A DNA stretch of 31,961 nucleotides from Spyradomonas excrementavium (GTDB lineage Bacteria; Cyanobacteriota; Vampirovibrionia; Gastranaerophilales; Gastranaerophilaceae). Below are positions 23,158 through 30,900 of this stretch, one piece after another (the stretch's first letter is position 1; each line of letters begins with the position of its first letter). The stretch is taken from assembly GCA_018714005.1 (NCBI GenBank), contig DVOA01000075.1, positions 1-31,961 on the forward strand. Reading direction: 5' to 3'. A program made the position numbers and the translations under genes. The notes under the pieces were generated by a model that did no database searches, was not told the origin of the DNA, and saw only the letters and a program-made list of their open reading frames with translations.

Positions 23158-23186
23158 TTGACTTTAGGGCGTATTTTATTTAAGAT
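23158..23186 (+). promoter_or_regulatory. promoter of the HEAT-queC operon
   Basis: TTGACT (23158-23163) and TAAGAT (23181-23186) have a 17-base spacer; +1 would be near 23193, about 24 bases before the first gene. Confidence 0.6.
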
Positions 23187-23216
23187 TTTACTAACTCAAA
23201 CTTGGCGGATGAGGGA

Positions 23217-24173
23217 ATGTCAGAAAATAAGAATCTGGATTTTAATAACCTTTCCGGGAAGTGTCTGATAGGAACCGACGGTGACACTTCGGAAACTATT
23301 CGCCTCATAACTTCGCTAAAAGATGAGCTTTCGTCAATTCAGTTTCTTACTGTGTGTAATTATTTCCTGCTGCTCGACCATCGTCCAGGCGTTTTGATTT
23401 TTTTGCTGAAAGAACTTGATAAATTCAGGGATTCTTCGTCCGTGGAGGCTGTTACAAGGCTTTTGCTGATGAAAGAACACATTGAACCGTACAATGAAAT
23501 TGATTATACGGATGTGAGGGTTGTTTGCGCAAAACTTATTGCAAATCTCAAAGACCACAAATCGGTTTTTGCCCTGCTGGACTGCCTTAACAACAGAAAT
23601 GAAAACTATAAAGTGCGTTTGAGCTGCGCGGATGCGCTCGGACGCCTCGGGGATAAGTACGCTGTTGCGCCTTTGATGGATATTGTGAGCGATGAAAACG
23701 AAAAATCCGTTTATATAAGGGAATCCGCAGCTACTGCTCTGGGACTTCTGGGAGATTCAAGGGCAGCTGACCCGCTGATAAGCATTCTTGAAACAAAAAA
23801 CGGGATTATGGACAAATTTACGTACCTGAAAGAGCGCGTAATCGAAGCCCTGAGCAAACTTACGACCGAAAACGACAGGGCGTTTCAGGCATTGAAACGT
23901 TCATTGTCAGACGAAAACCCGCAGGTCAGAATCAGCGCAATTGAGGCGATTATGAACTATCAGCACGAGGAAAGTGCTGATTTAATCAGAAAAATGCTCA
24001 AAGATGAAGATGAAGAGGTCGTAAAAAACGCGGTTGTCGCTTTATACAACCTGTGCGGCGAAAATGAGCTGAAAAACATCATAAAAAGCGCGGATTTTTC
24101 CAAAAACTGCAAAGATGAAGCCAAATCTATACTTGAAGAAGAAGCTTTGGAGAATATAAATGAACAAAATTAA
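23217..24173 (+). CDS. HEAT-repeat protein
   Basis: The 318-aa protein is a HEAT/PBS-lyase-type helical solenoid, a protein-protein scaffold. Repeats of the DALGRLGDKYAVAPLMDIV and SAATALGLLGDSRAADPLIS type are obvious in the second third. A degenerate pair follows (VRISAIEAIMNYQHEESADL, VKNAVVALYNLCGENEL). The first 90 residues are helical but without clear repeats. ATG 23217 is preferred over an upstream TTG, though its ribosome binding site is weak. The end overlaps the start of queC by 14 bases, so the two are translationally coupled. The specific partner is unknown; it is not clearly one of the phycobilin lyases. Confidence 0.85.
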   Translation: MSENKNLDFNNLSGKCLIGTDGDTSETIRLITSLKDELSSIQFLTVCNYFLLLDHRPGVLIFLLKELDKFRDSSSVEAVTRLLLMKEHIEPYNEIDYTDVRVVCAKLIANLKDHKSVFALLDCLNNRNENYKVRLSCADALGRLGDKYAVAPLMDIVSDENEKSVYIRESAATALGLLGDSRAADPLISILETKNGIMDKFTYLKERVIEALSKLTTENDRAFQALKRSLSDENPQVRISAIEAIMNYQHEESADLIRKMLKDEDEEVVKNAVVALYNLCGENELKNIIKSADFSKNCKDEAKSILEEEALENINEQN

Positions 24174-24846
24174 CAAGGGGATAATACTTCTGTCGGGCGG
24201 GCTGGATTCGCTCGTTTCCATTGCGGCAATGAAAACAACCGATTTTCAGCTGGCCCTGACCTTTGATTACGGGCAAAAATCTTTCAAAAAAGAGGAGGAA
24301 GCCTCGAAAAAAATCGCCCAATTTTACGGAATTGAGCACAAAATCATTGAATTAAAATGGCTGAAAGAAATTACGCAAACCTCGCTCGTTTCGGACAAAA
24401 AAATCCCCGAACTTGATAAAAACAGCCTCGACAACCTTGAAATAACTACAGGAAGCTGCGCGAGCGTGTGGGTTCCGAACAGAAACGGGCTTTTTGTAAA
24501 CATTGCCGCGGCTTTTGCGGATTCACTGGGTTACGAAACCGTTGTAATCGGCGCAAACAAAGAAGAAGCTGCGACTTTCCCTGATAATTCAAAAGAATTT
24601 ATTGAAAATATTAACAAATCGCTAAAATATTCGGCGCTGAAAAAGGTGGAAGTCGTTGCGCCGTTGATAGATTTGAACAAAGAAGAAATTATAAAACGCG
24701 GAATCGAAGAAGACGCACCGATTGAGCTGATTAACAGCTGCTACGCCTCTGATGAGCGGCATTGCGGGAAATGTGAATCCTGTTCAAGGCTCAGACGCGC
24801 TCTTGAAAACAACGGTTGTTTTGACTTGATTAAAAAGCTTTTTTAA
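24160..24846 (+). CDS. queC: 7-cyano-7-deazaguanine (preQ0) synthase
   Basis: QueC converts 7-carboxy-7-deazaguanine to preQ0 with ATP and ammonia, a step in queuosine tRNA modification. The 228-aa length is typical. The PP-loop SGGLDS lies at 12-17. FDYGQKS (35-41) and VPNRNGLFVNIAAAFA (105-120) are family blocks. Zinc is held by Cys194, Cys202, Cys205 and Cys208 (HCGKCESCSR). The ATG lies inside the HEAT gene and overlaps its end by 14 bases. No queD, queE or queF is in the window, so the rest of the pathway must be elsewhere or supplied as a salvaged base. Confidence 0.97.
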   Translation: MNKINKGIILLSGGLDSLVSIAAMKTTDFQLALTFDYGQKSFKKEEEASKKIAQFYGIEHKIIELKWLKEITQTSLVSDKKIPELDKNSLDNLEITTGSCASVWVPNRNGLFVNIAAAFADSLGYETVVIGANKEEAATFPDNSKEFIENINKSLKYSALKKVEVVAPLIDLNKEEIIKRGIEEDAPIELINSCYASDERHCGKCESCSRLRRALENNGCFDLIKKLF

Positions 24847-24860
24847 ATGAGAATAGAGTT

Positions 24861-25424
24861 ATGGAATCTAAATTTGTTGATGAGGAAATAAAATATATCG
24901 GCTCGCAGCTTGCGCCGCACTGGATTTACAAGAATTTCGGCATTTGCGGGGACGCAATCGTGTCTTTTATCGGCGAGATGGACGTAAAACTTACGGAAAT
25001 GGTCGATATTGAGGATGTTTTGACAAATTCGCCGATTTACAGCAAAAAAATGGTGAGTTTTATCCTTGAGCACTTTGAAATGCCTTTAGCCGAGGCTGTT
25101 TCGCGCCAGAGACTTTTGATTTGCATAATTATTGAAGAACTAAGAAAACTTTTGAACAATGATGTAAAAATCCGCCGCTCCGGCGACGATATTTTCGTTA
25201 ATGATGCAAAACTTTCCGTTTCAATCGCAACAAAATCGACCACTTCAAGCCTCATTCACATCGGCTTGAACATAAATTCAGAAGGCGCGCCCGTAAAGGC
25301 CTGCGGACTTGAAAACGATTTGGGAATAACCTGTGTTAAGGAGTTTGCGAAAAACATCATGACACGGTATATTGAAGAAGATAAAGATATACATTTTGCG
25401 GTTTGCAAGGTAAGAGGAGTTTAA
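24861..25424 (+). CDS. DUF366 family protein
   Basis: The 187-aa protein matches my memory of DUF366 (COG2029): an opening YIGSQLAPHWIYKNFG, a central helix-rich part, and the block VSIATKSTTSSLIHIGLNIN with GLENDLGI. The function is not established; the fold has been suggested to resemble ligase-like domains. It lies 14 bases after queC with a weak ribosome binding site and just 3 bases before the SPOR gene, so it belongs to the same operon. Its position next to queC hints at a link with 7-deazaguanine metabolism, but that is an inference. Confidence 0.75.
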   Translation: MESKFVDEEIKYIGSQLAPHWIYKNFGICGDAIVSFIGEMDVKLTEMVDIEDVLTNSPIYSKKMVSFILEHFEMPLAEAVSRQRLLICIIIEELRKLLNNDVKIRRSGDDIFVNDAKLSVSIATKSTTSSLIHIGLNINSEGAPVKACGLENDLGITCVKEFAKNIMTRYIEEDKDIHFAVCKVRGV

Positions 25425-25427
25425 AAC

Positions 25428-26108
25428 ATGGTGTCTAAAAATTCGCAAAGAAAAGCAAAACAGACCATTGCTTTGTTTATAATTACGTTTTTAATTACAC
25501 TCATCGGCGTAACTTACCTTATAAAAAGCTTTTCACCCAATGTTGACGTAGAAATCGGCGGCGAAGAACTCACAACGGAAACAGGAGATGAATCTGACGA
25601 GCCCGAAAGCGATTTTAAAAAGGCAATTGATGACAGATTGAAATGGATTCAGCTGGAAGACAACATGCCCGGCGTTTCAAAGCGCGGCGATGAAGAAAAA
25701 TCAGAAGAAGTCGAATATGAAACCGCAAAAACGACCGCAAATCAGGAAAATTCGGCTGCGCCTAAAAAAGAAGAGCCGGCCGGCCCTGAAATAACGCTAC
25801 CCAAAGCAAACGAAACAGAATATGTAAACCCGCAAAATGTCAGAACCGCCCCGCCAATCCCAAAACCGGCGGCAGTTGAGCCATATAAGATGACAAAAGT
25901 TTATGTTGGCAGCTATGCGACGATTGAGCAGGCTATTCAGGCGCAAAATCATCTGATGAACGCGCCTATAGGCATTTCCCCGTTTGTTAAAGAAGTAAAC
26001 GGAAGTTATGTTCTGCAGGCAGGTTCATTTGCCAGCGCTGCAAAGGCGGAAAGCATTGCAAACCAGATAAGACAGGCAGGATTCAGCGCCAGAGTTGTTT
26101 CCGAATAA
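25428..26108 (+). CDS. SPOR-domain membrane protein
   Basis: The 226-aa protein is an inner-membrane protein with a periplasmic peptidoglycan-binding domain. A basic cytoplasmic N-terminus is followed by one membrane helix (about 13-33, TIALFIITFLITLIGVTYLI). Then come an acidic, Pro/Glu-rich linker (45-150) and a C-terminal SPOR domain (about 154-226). The domain shows two KVYVGSYATIEQAIQAQ / YVLQAGSFASAAKAESIA beta-alpha units. SPOR domains bind denuded glycan at division sites. AGAGGAG precedes the ATG, 3 bases after DUF366. Confidence 0.92.
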   Translation: MVSKNSQRKAKQTIALFIITFLITLIGVTYLIKSFSPNVDVEIGGEELTTETGDESDEPESDFKKAIDDRLKWIQLEDNMPGVSKRGDEEKSEEVEYETAKTTANQENSAAPKKEEPAGPEITLPKANETEYVNPQNVRTAPPIPKPAAVEPYKMTKVYVGSYATIEQAIQAQNHLMNAPIGISPFVKEVNGSYVLQAGSFASAAKAESIANQIRQAGFSARVVSE

Positions 26109-26129
26109 AATATAGACGGGAGAGAGAAG

Positions 26130-27377
26130 ATGGAATTGGATATAATCAAAAAAAACGACCCCGAGGTCGCTCAGGCAATAGAAAAAGAGCTTGAAAGGCA
26201 GCAAAACACAATCGAGCTGATTGCAAGTGAAAATTTCACGTCAGAAGCGGTTATGGCGGCTTGCGGAACGGTTTTGACCAACAAATACGCAGAAGGCAAG
26301 CCTCACAAAAGATTTTACAACGGCTGTGAAAACGTAGATGTAATCGAAGAGCTTGCGCAGGAGCGCTGCAAAAAGCTTTTCGGAGTTGACCACGCAAATG
26401 TCCAGCCGCACAGCGGTGCTCAGGCGAATATGGCGGTATTTTTATATGCCCTGAAACCCGGCGACACGGTAATGGGCATGGATTTGTCCAATGGCGGGCA
26501 CCTTTCTCACGGTTCTCCGGTCAATTTTTCAGGAATGTACTTTAACGTTGTAAGCTACGGCGTCAACGATAACGGCGAAATCGACTACGATGAAGTCGAA
26601 AAACTCGCAAAAGAAGCAAAGCCCAAAATGATTATTGCAGGCGCAAGCAACTACTCAAAAATCATTGATTTCAAAAGATTCAGAGAAATTGCCGATTCTG
26701 TCGGCGCATATTTGATGGCGGATATTGCGCACATTGCGGCGCTTGTTGCAGGCGGTGTTCACCCGTCACCCGCCGGTTATGCGCATTTTATCACAACAAC
26801 AACCCACAAAACCCTGAGAGGGCCCAGAGGCGGGATAGTTATGTGCGACGCAGAACACGCACAGGGCATTGATAAAGCGGTTTTTCCGGGAATTCAGGGC
26901 GGGCCGCTTGAACATATAATTGCAGGAAAAGCAATTGCGCTAAAAGAAGCGCTTGAACCGTCATTTAAAGAATATGCGGCACAGATTGTGAAAAACTCAA
27001 AGGCACTTGCGCGGGGGCTTATGGAAGAGGGGATGGATATTGTCGGCGGAATGACGGAAAACCATCTTATGACGCTTGATTTGAGAAAATTCAACAAAAC
27101 CGGCAAAGATATTGCCAATGTTCTTGAAAAAGTCGGTATCACGGCAAACAAAAACACCGTACCCAACGACCCGCAAAGCCCGTTCGTCACCAGCGGCGTA
27201 AGATTGGGGGCTGCAGCAGTAACAACAAGAGGATTCAAAGAAGAAGACATGGCGGAAGTTGCAAAAATCATCGCATCAGCGGTAACAGCGTCTGATAACG
27301 AAATTGCGCTCAACAATCTCAAGGAGCGCTCTTTGAAGTTGTGCCAAAAACATCCTTTGTACAAAGATATGAAATAA
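26130..27377 (+). CDS. glyA: Serine hydroxymethyltransferase
   Basis: GlyA interconverts serine and glycine and loads one-carbon units on tetrahydrofolate, with pyridoxal phosphate. The 415-aa length is normal. The signature block HFITTTTHKTLRGPRGG carries the PLP lysine at 227. Also seen are RFYNGCENVDVIEELA, HANVQPHSGAQANMAV and FVTSGVRLGAAAVTTRG. GGGAG lies upstream of the ATG, 21 bases after the SPOR gene. A palindromic repeat that may act as terminator follows the stop directly. Confidence 0.98.
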   Translation: MELDIIKKNDPEVAQAIEKELERQQNTIELIASENFTSEAVMAACGTVLTNKYAEGKPHKRFYNGCENVDVIEELAQERCKKLFGVDHANVQPHSGAQANMAVFLYALKPGDTVMGMDLSNGGHLSHGSPVNFSGMYFNVVSYGVNDNGEIDYDEVEKLAKEAKPKMIIAGASNYSKIIDFKRFREIADSVGAYLMADIAHIAALVAGGVHPSPAGYAHFITTTTHKTLRGPRGGIVMCDAEHAQGIDKAVFPGIQGGPLEHIIAGKAIALKEALEPSFKEYAAQIVKNSKALARGLMEEGMDIVGGMTENHLMTLDLRKFNKTGKDIANVLEKVGITANKNTVPNDPQSPFVTSGVRLGAAAVTTRGFKEEDMAEVAKIIASAVTASDNEIALNNLKERSLKLCQKHPLYKDMK

Positions 27378-27378
27378 A

Positions 27379-27442
27379 TGTCACCCTGAACTTGTTTCAG
27401 GGTCGCAATTTCTTTGCGCAACTGCAACAAGCTCAAATGACA
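27379..27442. repeat. palindromic intergenic repeat after glyA
   Basis: TGTCA (27379-27383) and TGACA (27438-27442) bracket the element. Inside, ACCCTGAA (27383-27390) and TTCAGGGT (27396-27403) form an 8-bp stem with a 5-base loop. The sequence resembles the widespread 'TGTCACCCTGAACTTGTTTC' intergenic repeat seen in several bacterial groups. It may end glyA transcription, but there is no T tract. Confidence 0.6.
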
Positions 27443-27470
27443 ATTAACCAGATTGATAGGAACAAAACAA

Positions 27471-28523
27471 ATGTTTGCTTTTAAATTAACAAATGCACAG
27501 ATTTTAGGGGCGGTAATTTCTTACCTGCTCGGAGTTTTCATTGTGCCTTTTGTAATCCACTTTTCAAAGGCTCATCACCTCGTTGACAAGCCGAATGAAA
27601 GAAAAATCCACCACGGCGAAATTTCAAGGCTCGGGGGGATTGCAATCTGGTCAAGCGCGATGATTACATTCCTGCTTCTGGTTGTTTTGAGTTATTATCC
27701 TTATGGAAAGCTCCTTTCCGGAATACTTTTGGGCGGTTCGTTGATGTTTTTGCTCGGGCTTATTGATGATATTTACGGGCTGAATGCAAAATTCAAACTG
27801 ATTATCCAGATTTCGATTGCAACGATTGTTTTTCTGCTCGGAATCAGCGTTGATACGATTTACAACCCGTTCGGCAGCCCGATTGTATTGAATCCGGTTG
27901 CTTCTTACATAATCACGATTTTGTGGATTGTCGGAATCAGCAATGCGGTTAATTTCATCGACGGAGTTGACGGATTGGCGGGCTCTGTTGTAACAATCAG
28001 CGCTGTTACGCTCGGGCTCGTTGCTGTTGCAATGTCCCCGACAAACGCAATCAGTGCGCTTATTGCTTTCATTCTTGCAGGCTCAATGCTGGCGTTTTTA
28101 ACGTACAATTTCAACCCCGCAAAGATTTTCATGGGTGATTCAGGGGCGTTGTTCTCGGGATTTATGCTTGCGACGCTTTCTGTTACTGGAGTTATGAAAA
28201 CCACTGCTCTGACGATGTTTGTGCCGATTTTTGTTTTGTCTGTGCCAATTTTGGACATTACTTTTTCGTCTTTAAGAAGAATTTTAAAAGGAAAATCGCC
28301 CTTTACGCCTGACGCGGAGCACATTCATCACAAACTTTTAAAAGCAGGCATGACCCAGAACCAAACAGTGCTGATATTAGCTTCTGTTGCAGTTCTTTCG
28401 GGGGCTCTGGCTTCTGTTATCGTAAGTTCGTCAATTACAAAATATTTTCTTTACGCAGTAGGAATTTCCTTGATAATGCTGTTTTTAAGTTACCTTGCAA
28501 GCCAAAAAAGTTCTCAAAAGTAG
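27471..28523 (+). CDS. WecA/TagO/MraY-family undecaprenyl-phosphate sugar-1-phosphate transferase
   Basis: This family moves a sugar phosphate (often GlcNAc-1-P) from UDP-sugar to undecaprenyl phosphate in the membrane, starting surface polysaccharide or wall polymer synthesis. The 350-aa protein has about 10-11 membrane helices. Cytoplasmic motifs are present in order: KIHHGEISRLGGIAIW, the Mg-binding LGLIDDIYGL (Asp99, Asp100), NAVNFIDGVDGLAGS (Asp164), KIFMGDSGALFSG and the terminal DAEHIHHKLLKAGMT. The His-rich end groups it with WecA/TagO rather than MraY. ATG 27471 (AGGA about 11 bases ahead) is chosen over an in-frame TTG at 27453. The last step of the pathway cannot be read. Confidence 0.93.
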   Translation: MFAFKLTNAQILGAVISYLLGVFIVPFVIHFSKAHHLVDKPNERKIHHGEISRLGGIAIWSSAMITFLLLVVLSYYPYGKLLSGILLGGSLMFLLGLIDDIYGLNAKFKLIIQISIATIVFLLGISVDTIYNPFGSPIVLNPVASYIITILWIVGISNAVNFIDGVDGLAGSVVTISAVTLGLVAVAMSPTNAISALIAFILAGSMLAFLTYNFNPAKIFMGDSGALFSGFMLATLSVTGVMKTTALTMFVPIFVLSVPILDITFSSLRRILKGKSPFTPDAEHIHHKLLKAGMTQNQTVLILASVAVLSGALASVIVSSSITKYFLYAVGISLIMLFLSYLASQKSSQK

Positions 28524-28530
28524 GGATTTA

Positions 28531-30342
28531 ATGGAAAAAGAAGAAAAGTTTTATTATGAAACAATAAAAACGCCTTTTAAAAGGATTTTTTTGCTGCTTG
28601 TTGTGTTGTTCTGGGTAATTCCGACTGTTGTTATGATGACATTCCGGCTGGAAATGGCTGCCCAAATCACGATTGCAATCTCTTCACTTATGTTATTTTG
28701 CGGGTTTTGCGGAGGTTTTTATGCAAAGCAAAAAATGGAATACGGCGCAATAACAATCTCTGAAGACTACAAAACGCTCACTTTGTTTAGAAACAATCTA
28801 CCTGTCAAAGTTATTTATAATAACTGCATTGCCAGAGTCGATTTAAACATCACAAATATGTCAATACATTGTATTGACGGTGAAGTCGTGAAACTAAAAT
28901 TGGACGCGGATGATGTGATTGATTTGTACGTACAAATTTTCAAAAAAGTTTCCGATTTTGACCCGTTAAGGCAAGCAATAAAAAAAGAACGACCTTTCTT
29001 CATTGATATTGCGTGGCTGCAAATATTAGGGCTTGCTGTTGTGATGGCAATTCTCGTATTTTCGTTTCAAAACTGCTACTGCGACAAAACCTCCGGAGTT
29101 TGCGCAACCGGTGCATATTCAATCTTCGCCGGAGGTGAGCACAATGAAGTTTTTGAAATTAAAAACATCAAAAAGGTTTACAAAGACTTTTTTAGACCGT
29201 TCAGAAACATTGGCTTTTACAAAATCTACGTCCAATGCGAATACAACAGGATTGATACGGGATACAGCTACGTGCTTCCTTTCTCTGCGGACAATTTCAC
29301 AACAAGATTTCAAAACTTTTTAGACAGCAATGAAAATACGTTTTCTTATTACTACATTTCGCCTTTATTTGTATTATTCTTGCTGGGAGCATTGTTTTCT
29401 TTTGCAAAAAGCAGCAAAGTGGACTTAAAAAACACAAAAAATTTGATTCTTCTGCTCGGCGCGGCAGGACTGGTATTTTCAGCTGTTTACAGCGTATTTG
29501 ATAACCAACAGGTATTAAGGGAAGAAGCTGTAAAACTATCCAATCCGCATTTAGCATTAAATACACCCCCTAAGCAAGAACAAAAAGGGCTTAATGATTT
29601 TATTTCTCTTGAAATAAACCAGCCGACCGAATATGATTACCTTTCGCGAGAAGAAATCTTCAATTTAAGAAAAAAATATGTAAACAACTCCCTTTTTGCC
29701 TCAAAATTCTATCGCCCGTCAAATGAAGTCTTCGGTGCTATAGAAGGAAACAAGCCATGGTACGGGGAAAACATAGCCTGCCCGTTTAGTGCAAAAGATA
29801 TAACGGCAGGTTACAGCGCAAGAAGTATTTATGTGAACAATCCGGCTATTCTTGTGGGCGCAATTCAGACTCTGGGTTACAAATACCCGCAGGACACGCC
29901 TTTTTGCAAGAATAAACTTTTAAATTTCATGCCGCAAAAAATCCTTTACAGCAAAAAGAACAATCTTCTTATTGTCCGCTACAATGCAGACAGTTCGCTG
30001 ATAAACAACATTCAGGAGCCCCAATACGGTATGCCGTTAGGATTTGTCGGACTGAATGCACGGGATTTGGGTTACAAATACGGTTTTGCAGCCTCAAACA
30101 GAAACATCATTTACAAAGAACGCAACAATATTTCAAAAAATGTGTATAAATTCAGAGATTTTCTACATACAGGCGGCAGCTGCCGGGTGCCGGGAGGGTG
30201 CACAAACACTTCGCCGCTGCAACCGGAGATGGACTTTTTCATACAGGAGCTTCCTGCTGAGATAACCTTTAAATTATGGAAAAACGAGCCCCAAAGTCCG
30301 AATGAAAAAGCTGATATTCTTTATAAGGTCATATTTGACTAG
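28531..30342 (+). CDS. 603-aa multi-pass membrane hypothetical protein
   Basis: Unknown function. ATG 28531 with AGGG five bases ahead is chosen; an upstream in-frame codon would overlap the transferase gene. Hydrophobic helices lie near residues 18-38, 45-64, 159-179, 275-291 and 304-323. Between helices 2 and 3 is a soluble beta-rich segment. After helix 3 comes a Cys-containing stretch (NCYCDKTSGVCATG). The last 270 residues are soluble, with FRDFLHTGGSCRVPGGCTNT near the end, possibly extracytoplasmic with disulphides. It starts 7 bases after the transferase gene, so co-expression with cell-surface polymer synthesis is likely, but no enzyme motif is recognised. Confidence 0.85.
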   Translation: MEKEEKFYYETIKTPFKRIFLLLVVLFWVIPTVVMMTFRLEMAAQITIAISSLMLFCGFCGGFYAKQKMEYGAITISEDYKTLTLFRNNLPVKVIYNNCIARVDLNITNMSIHCIDGEVVKLKLDADDVIDLYVQIFKKVSDFDPLRQAIKKERPFFIDIAWLQILGLAVVMAILVFSFQNCYCDKTSGVCATGAYSIFAGGEHNEVFEIKNIKKVYKDFFRPFRNIGFYKIYVQCEYNRIDTGYSYVLPFSADNFTTRFQNFLDSNENTFSYYYISPLFVLFLLGALFSFAKSSKVDLKNTKNLILLLGAAGLVFSAVYSVFDNQQVLREEAVKLSNPHLALNTPPKQEQKGLNDFISLEINQPTEYDYLSREEIFNLRKKYVNNSLFASKFYRPSNEVFGAIEGNKPWYGENIACPFSAKDITAGYSARSIYVNNPAILVGAIQTLGYKYPQDTPFCKNKLLNFMPQKILYSKKNNLLIVRYNADSSLINNIQEPQYGMPLGFVGLNARDLGYKYGFAASNRNIIYKERNNISKNVYKFRDFLHTGGSCRVPGGCTNTSPLQPEMDFFIQELPAEITFKLWKNEPQSPNEKADILYKVIFD

Positions 30343-30388
30343 CTCCGGCGATGGATGAAGACCCTGTTTTTTGTTTGATAATTTGAAT

Positions 30389-30739
30389 ATGAACAAATTG
30401 AAAATAAAACGCGTATATGAAGCGCCGGCGGATGATGACGGTGTAAGAATTCTCGTTGACCGCCTCTGGCCAAGAGGAATGAAAAAAGACGAGGTGGACT
30501 ATGACGAATGGTTCAAAAATCTTGCACCGAGCACCGATTTAAGAGAATGGTTTAGCCATGACCCGTCAAAATTCAGCGAATTTTCAAAAAAATACAAAGA
30601 AGAATTAAAAGGAAATCCACAAATCGAAAAGATTAAAGAATGGTTGAAAAAGTCCAATGTTACGCTTCTTTATGCGGCAAAAGACATAAAAGACAATCAG
30701 GCAGTAGTTTTAAAGGATTATATTGACCATTTGTCTTGA
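30389..30739 (+). CDS. DUF488 family protein (YeaO-like)
   Basis: The 116-aa protein matches E. coli YeaO-type DUF488 proteins: KRVYEAPADDDGVRILVDRL, then the invariant WPRG, LAPSTDLREWFSHD, and TLLYAAKDIKDNQAVVLKDY. The biochemical function is unknown. The ATG at 30389 (MNKLKIKRVYEAP) is where relatives start. There is no ribosome binding site; a GATAAT at 30377-30382 places the predicted +1 exactly on the A of the ATG, so a leaderless mRNA is possible. The stop codon overlaps the -35 box of the attenuator promoter that follows. Confidence 0.93.
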   Translation: MNKLKIKRVYEAPADDDGVRILVDRLWPRGMKKDEVDYDEWFKNLAPSTDLREWFSHDPSKFSEFSKKYKEELKGNPQIEKIKEWLKKSNVTLLYAAKDIKDNQAVVLKDYIDHLS

Positions 30740-30764
30740 CAGTCGTTTTTTATGGATTTATACT
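30736..30764 (+). promoter_or_regulatory. promoter of the Trp-codon leader
   Basis: TTGACA (30736-30741) and TATACT (30759-30764) have a 17-base spacer, near the ideal. +1 falls near 30771, only three bases ahead of the leader ORF. Its -35 overlaps the stop codon of the DUF488 gene. Confidence 0.8.
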
Positions 30765-30773
30765 GGATTTGCT

Positions 30774-30818
30774 ATGATGAATATTTTTTCAAATTTGAAT
30801 AATTGGTGGCGCCTGTAA
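30774..30818 (+). CDS. 14-codon Trp-Trp leader peptide (trpL-like)
   Basis: The frame encodes MMNIFSNLNNWWRL and then TAA. The tandem TGG codons are at 30804-30809; the stop (30816-30818) lies within the first hairpin segment (30812-30817). It starts about 3 bases from the predicted transcript start, so it would be translated from a leaderless end, as described for trpL of Sinorhizobium meliloti, whose leader peptide is also 14 residues. The peptide itself is likely only a sensor: its translation rate reports charged Trp-tRNA. The call rests on the exact layout with the hairpins that follow, not on homology. Confidence 0.7.
   Translation: MMNIFSNLNNWWRL
30788..30799. promoter_or_regulatory. 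12-bp perfect palindrome inside the leader
   Basis: TTCAAATTTGAA is self-complementary, located about 17-28 bases past the predicted +1. It may be a repressor site or just chance in AT-rich coding sequence of the leader peptide. Confidence 0.3.
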
Positions 30819-30882
30819 TTAGTACAGGTTGTTCAGCATAAAATTTTTTTGAAAAACCTGTACTGTTTTGTACAGGTTTTTT
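30812..30882 (+). terminator. ribosome-stalling attenuator (segments 1-4) with intrinsic terminator
   Basis: Segment 1 CCTGTA (30812-30817) pairs with TACAGG (30823-30828). Segment 2 GTACAGGTT (30822-30830) can pair perfectly over 9 bp with segment 3 AACCTGTAC (30855-30863). Segment 3, extended to AAAAACCTGTAC (30852-30863), pairs with segment 4 GTACAGGTTTTT (30870-30881) as a 12-bp terminator with T tract. 1:2 plus 3:4 means stop, 2:3 means read-through. A ribosome held at the Trp codons would cover segment 1 and free segment 2. Confidence 0.75.
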
Positions 30883-30900
30883 AGTTAAAAGGAAAGTTTT

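Noticed and set aside
30773..30778. TATGAT with an upstream TG as an alternative -10 box
   Set aside because: No fitting -35 lies 17 bases upstream, and it overlaps the leader ORF start; TTGACA-N17-TATACT is far better.
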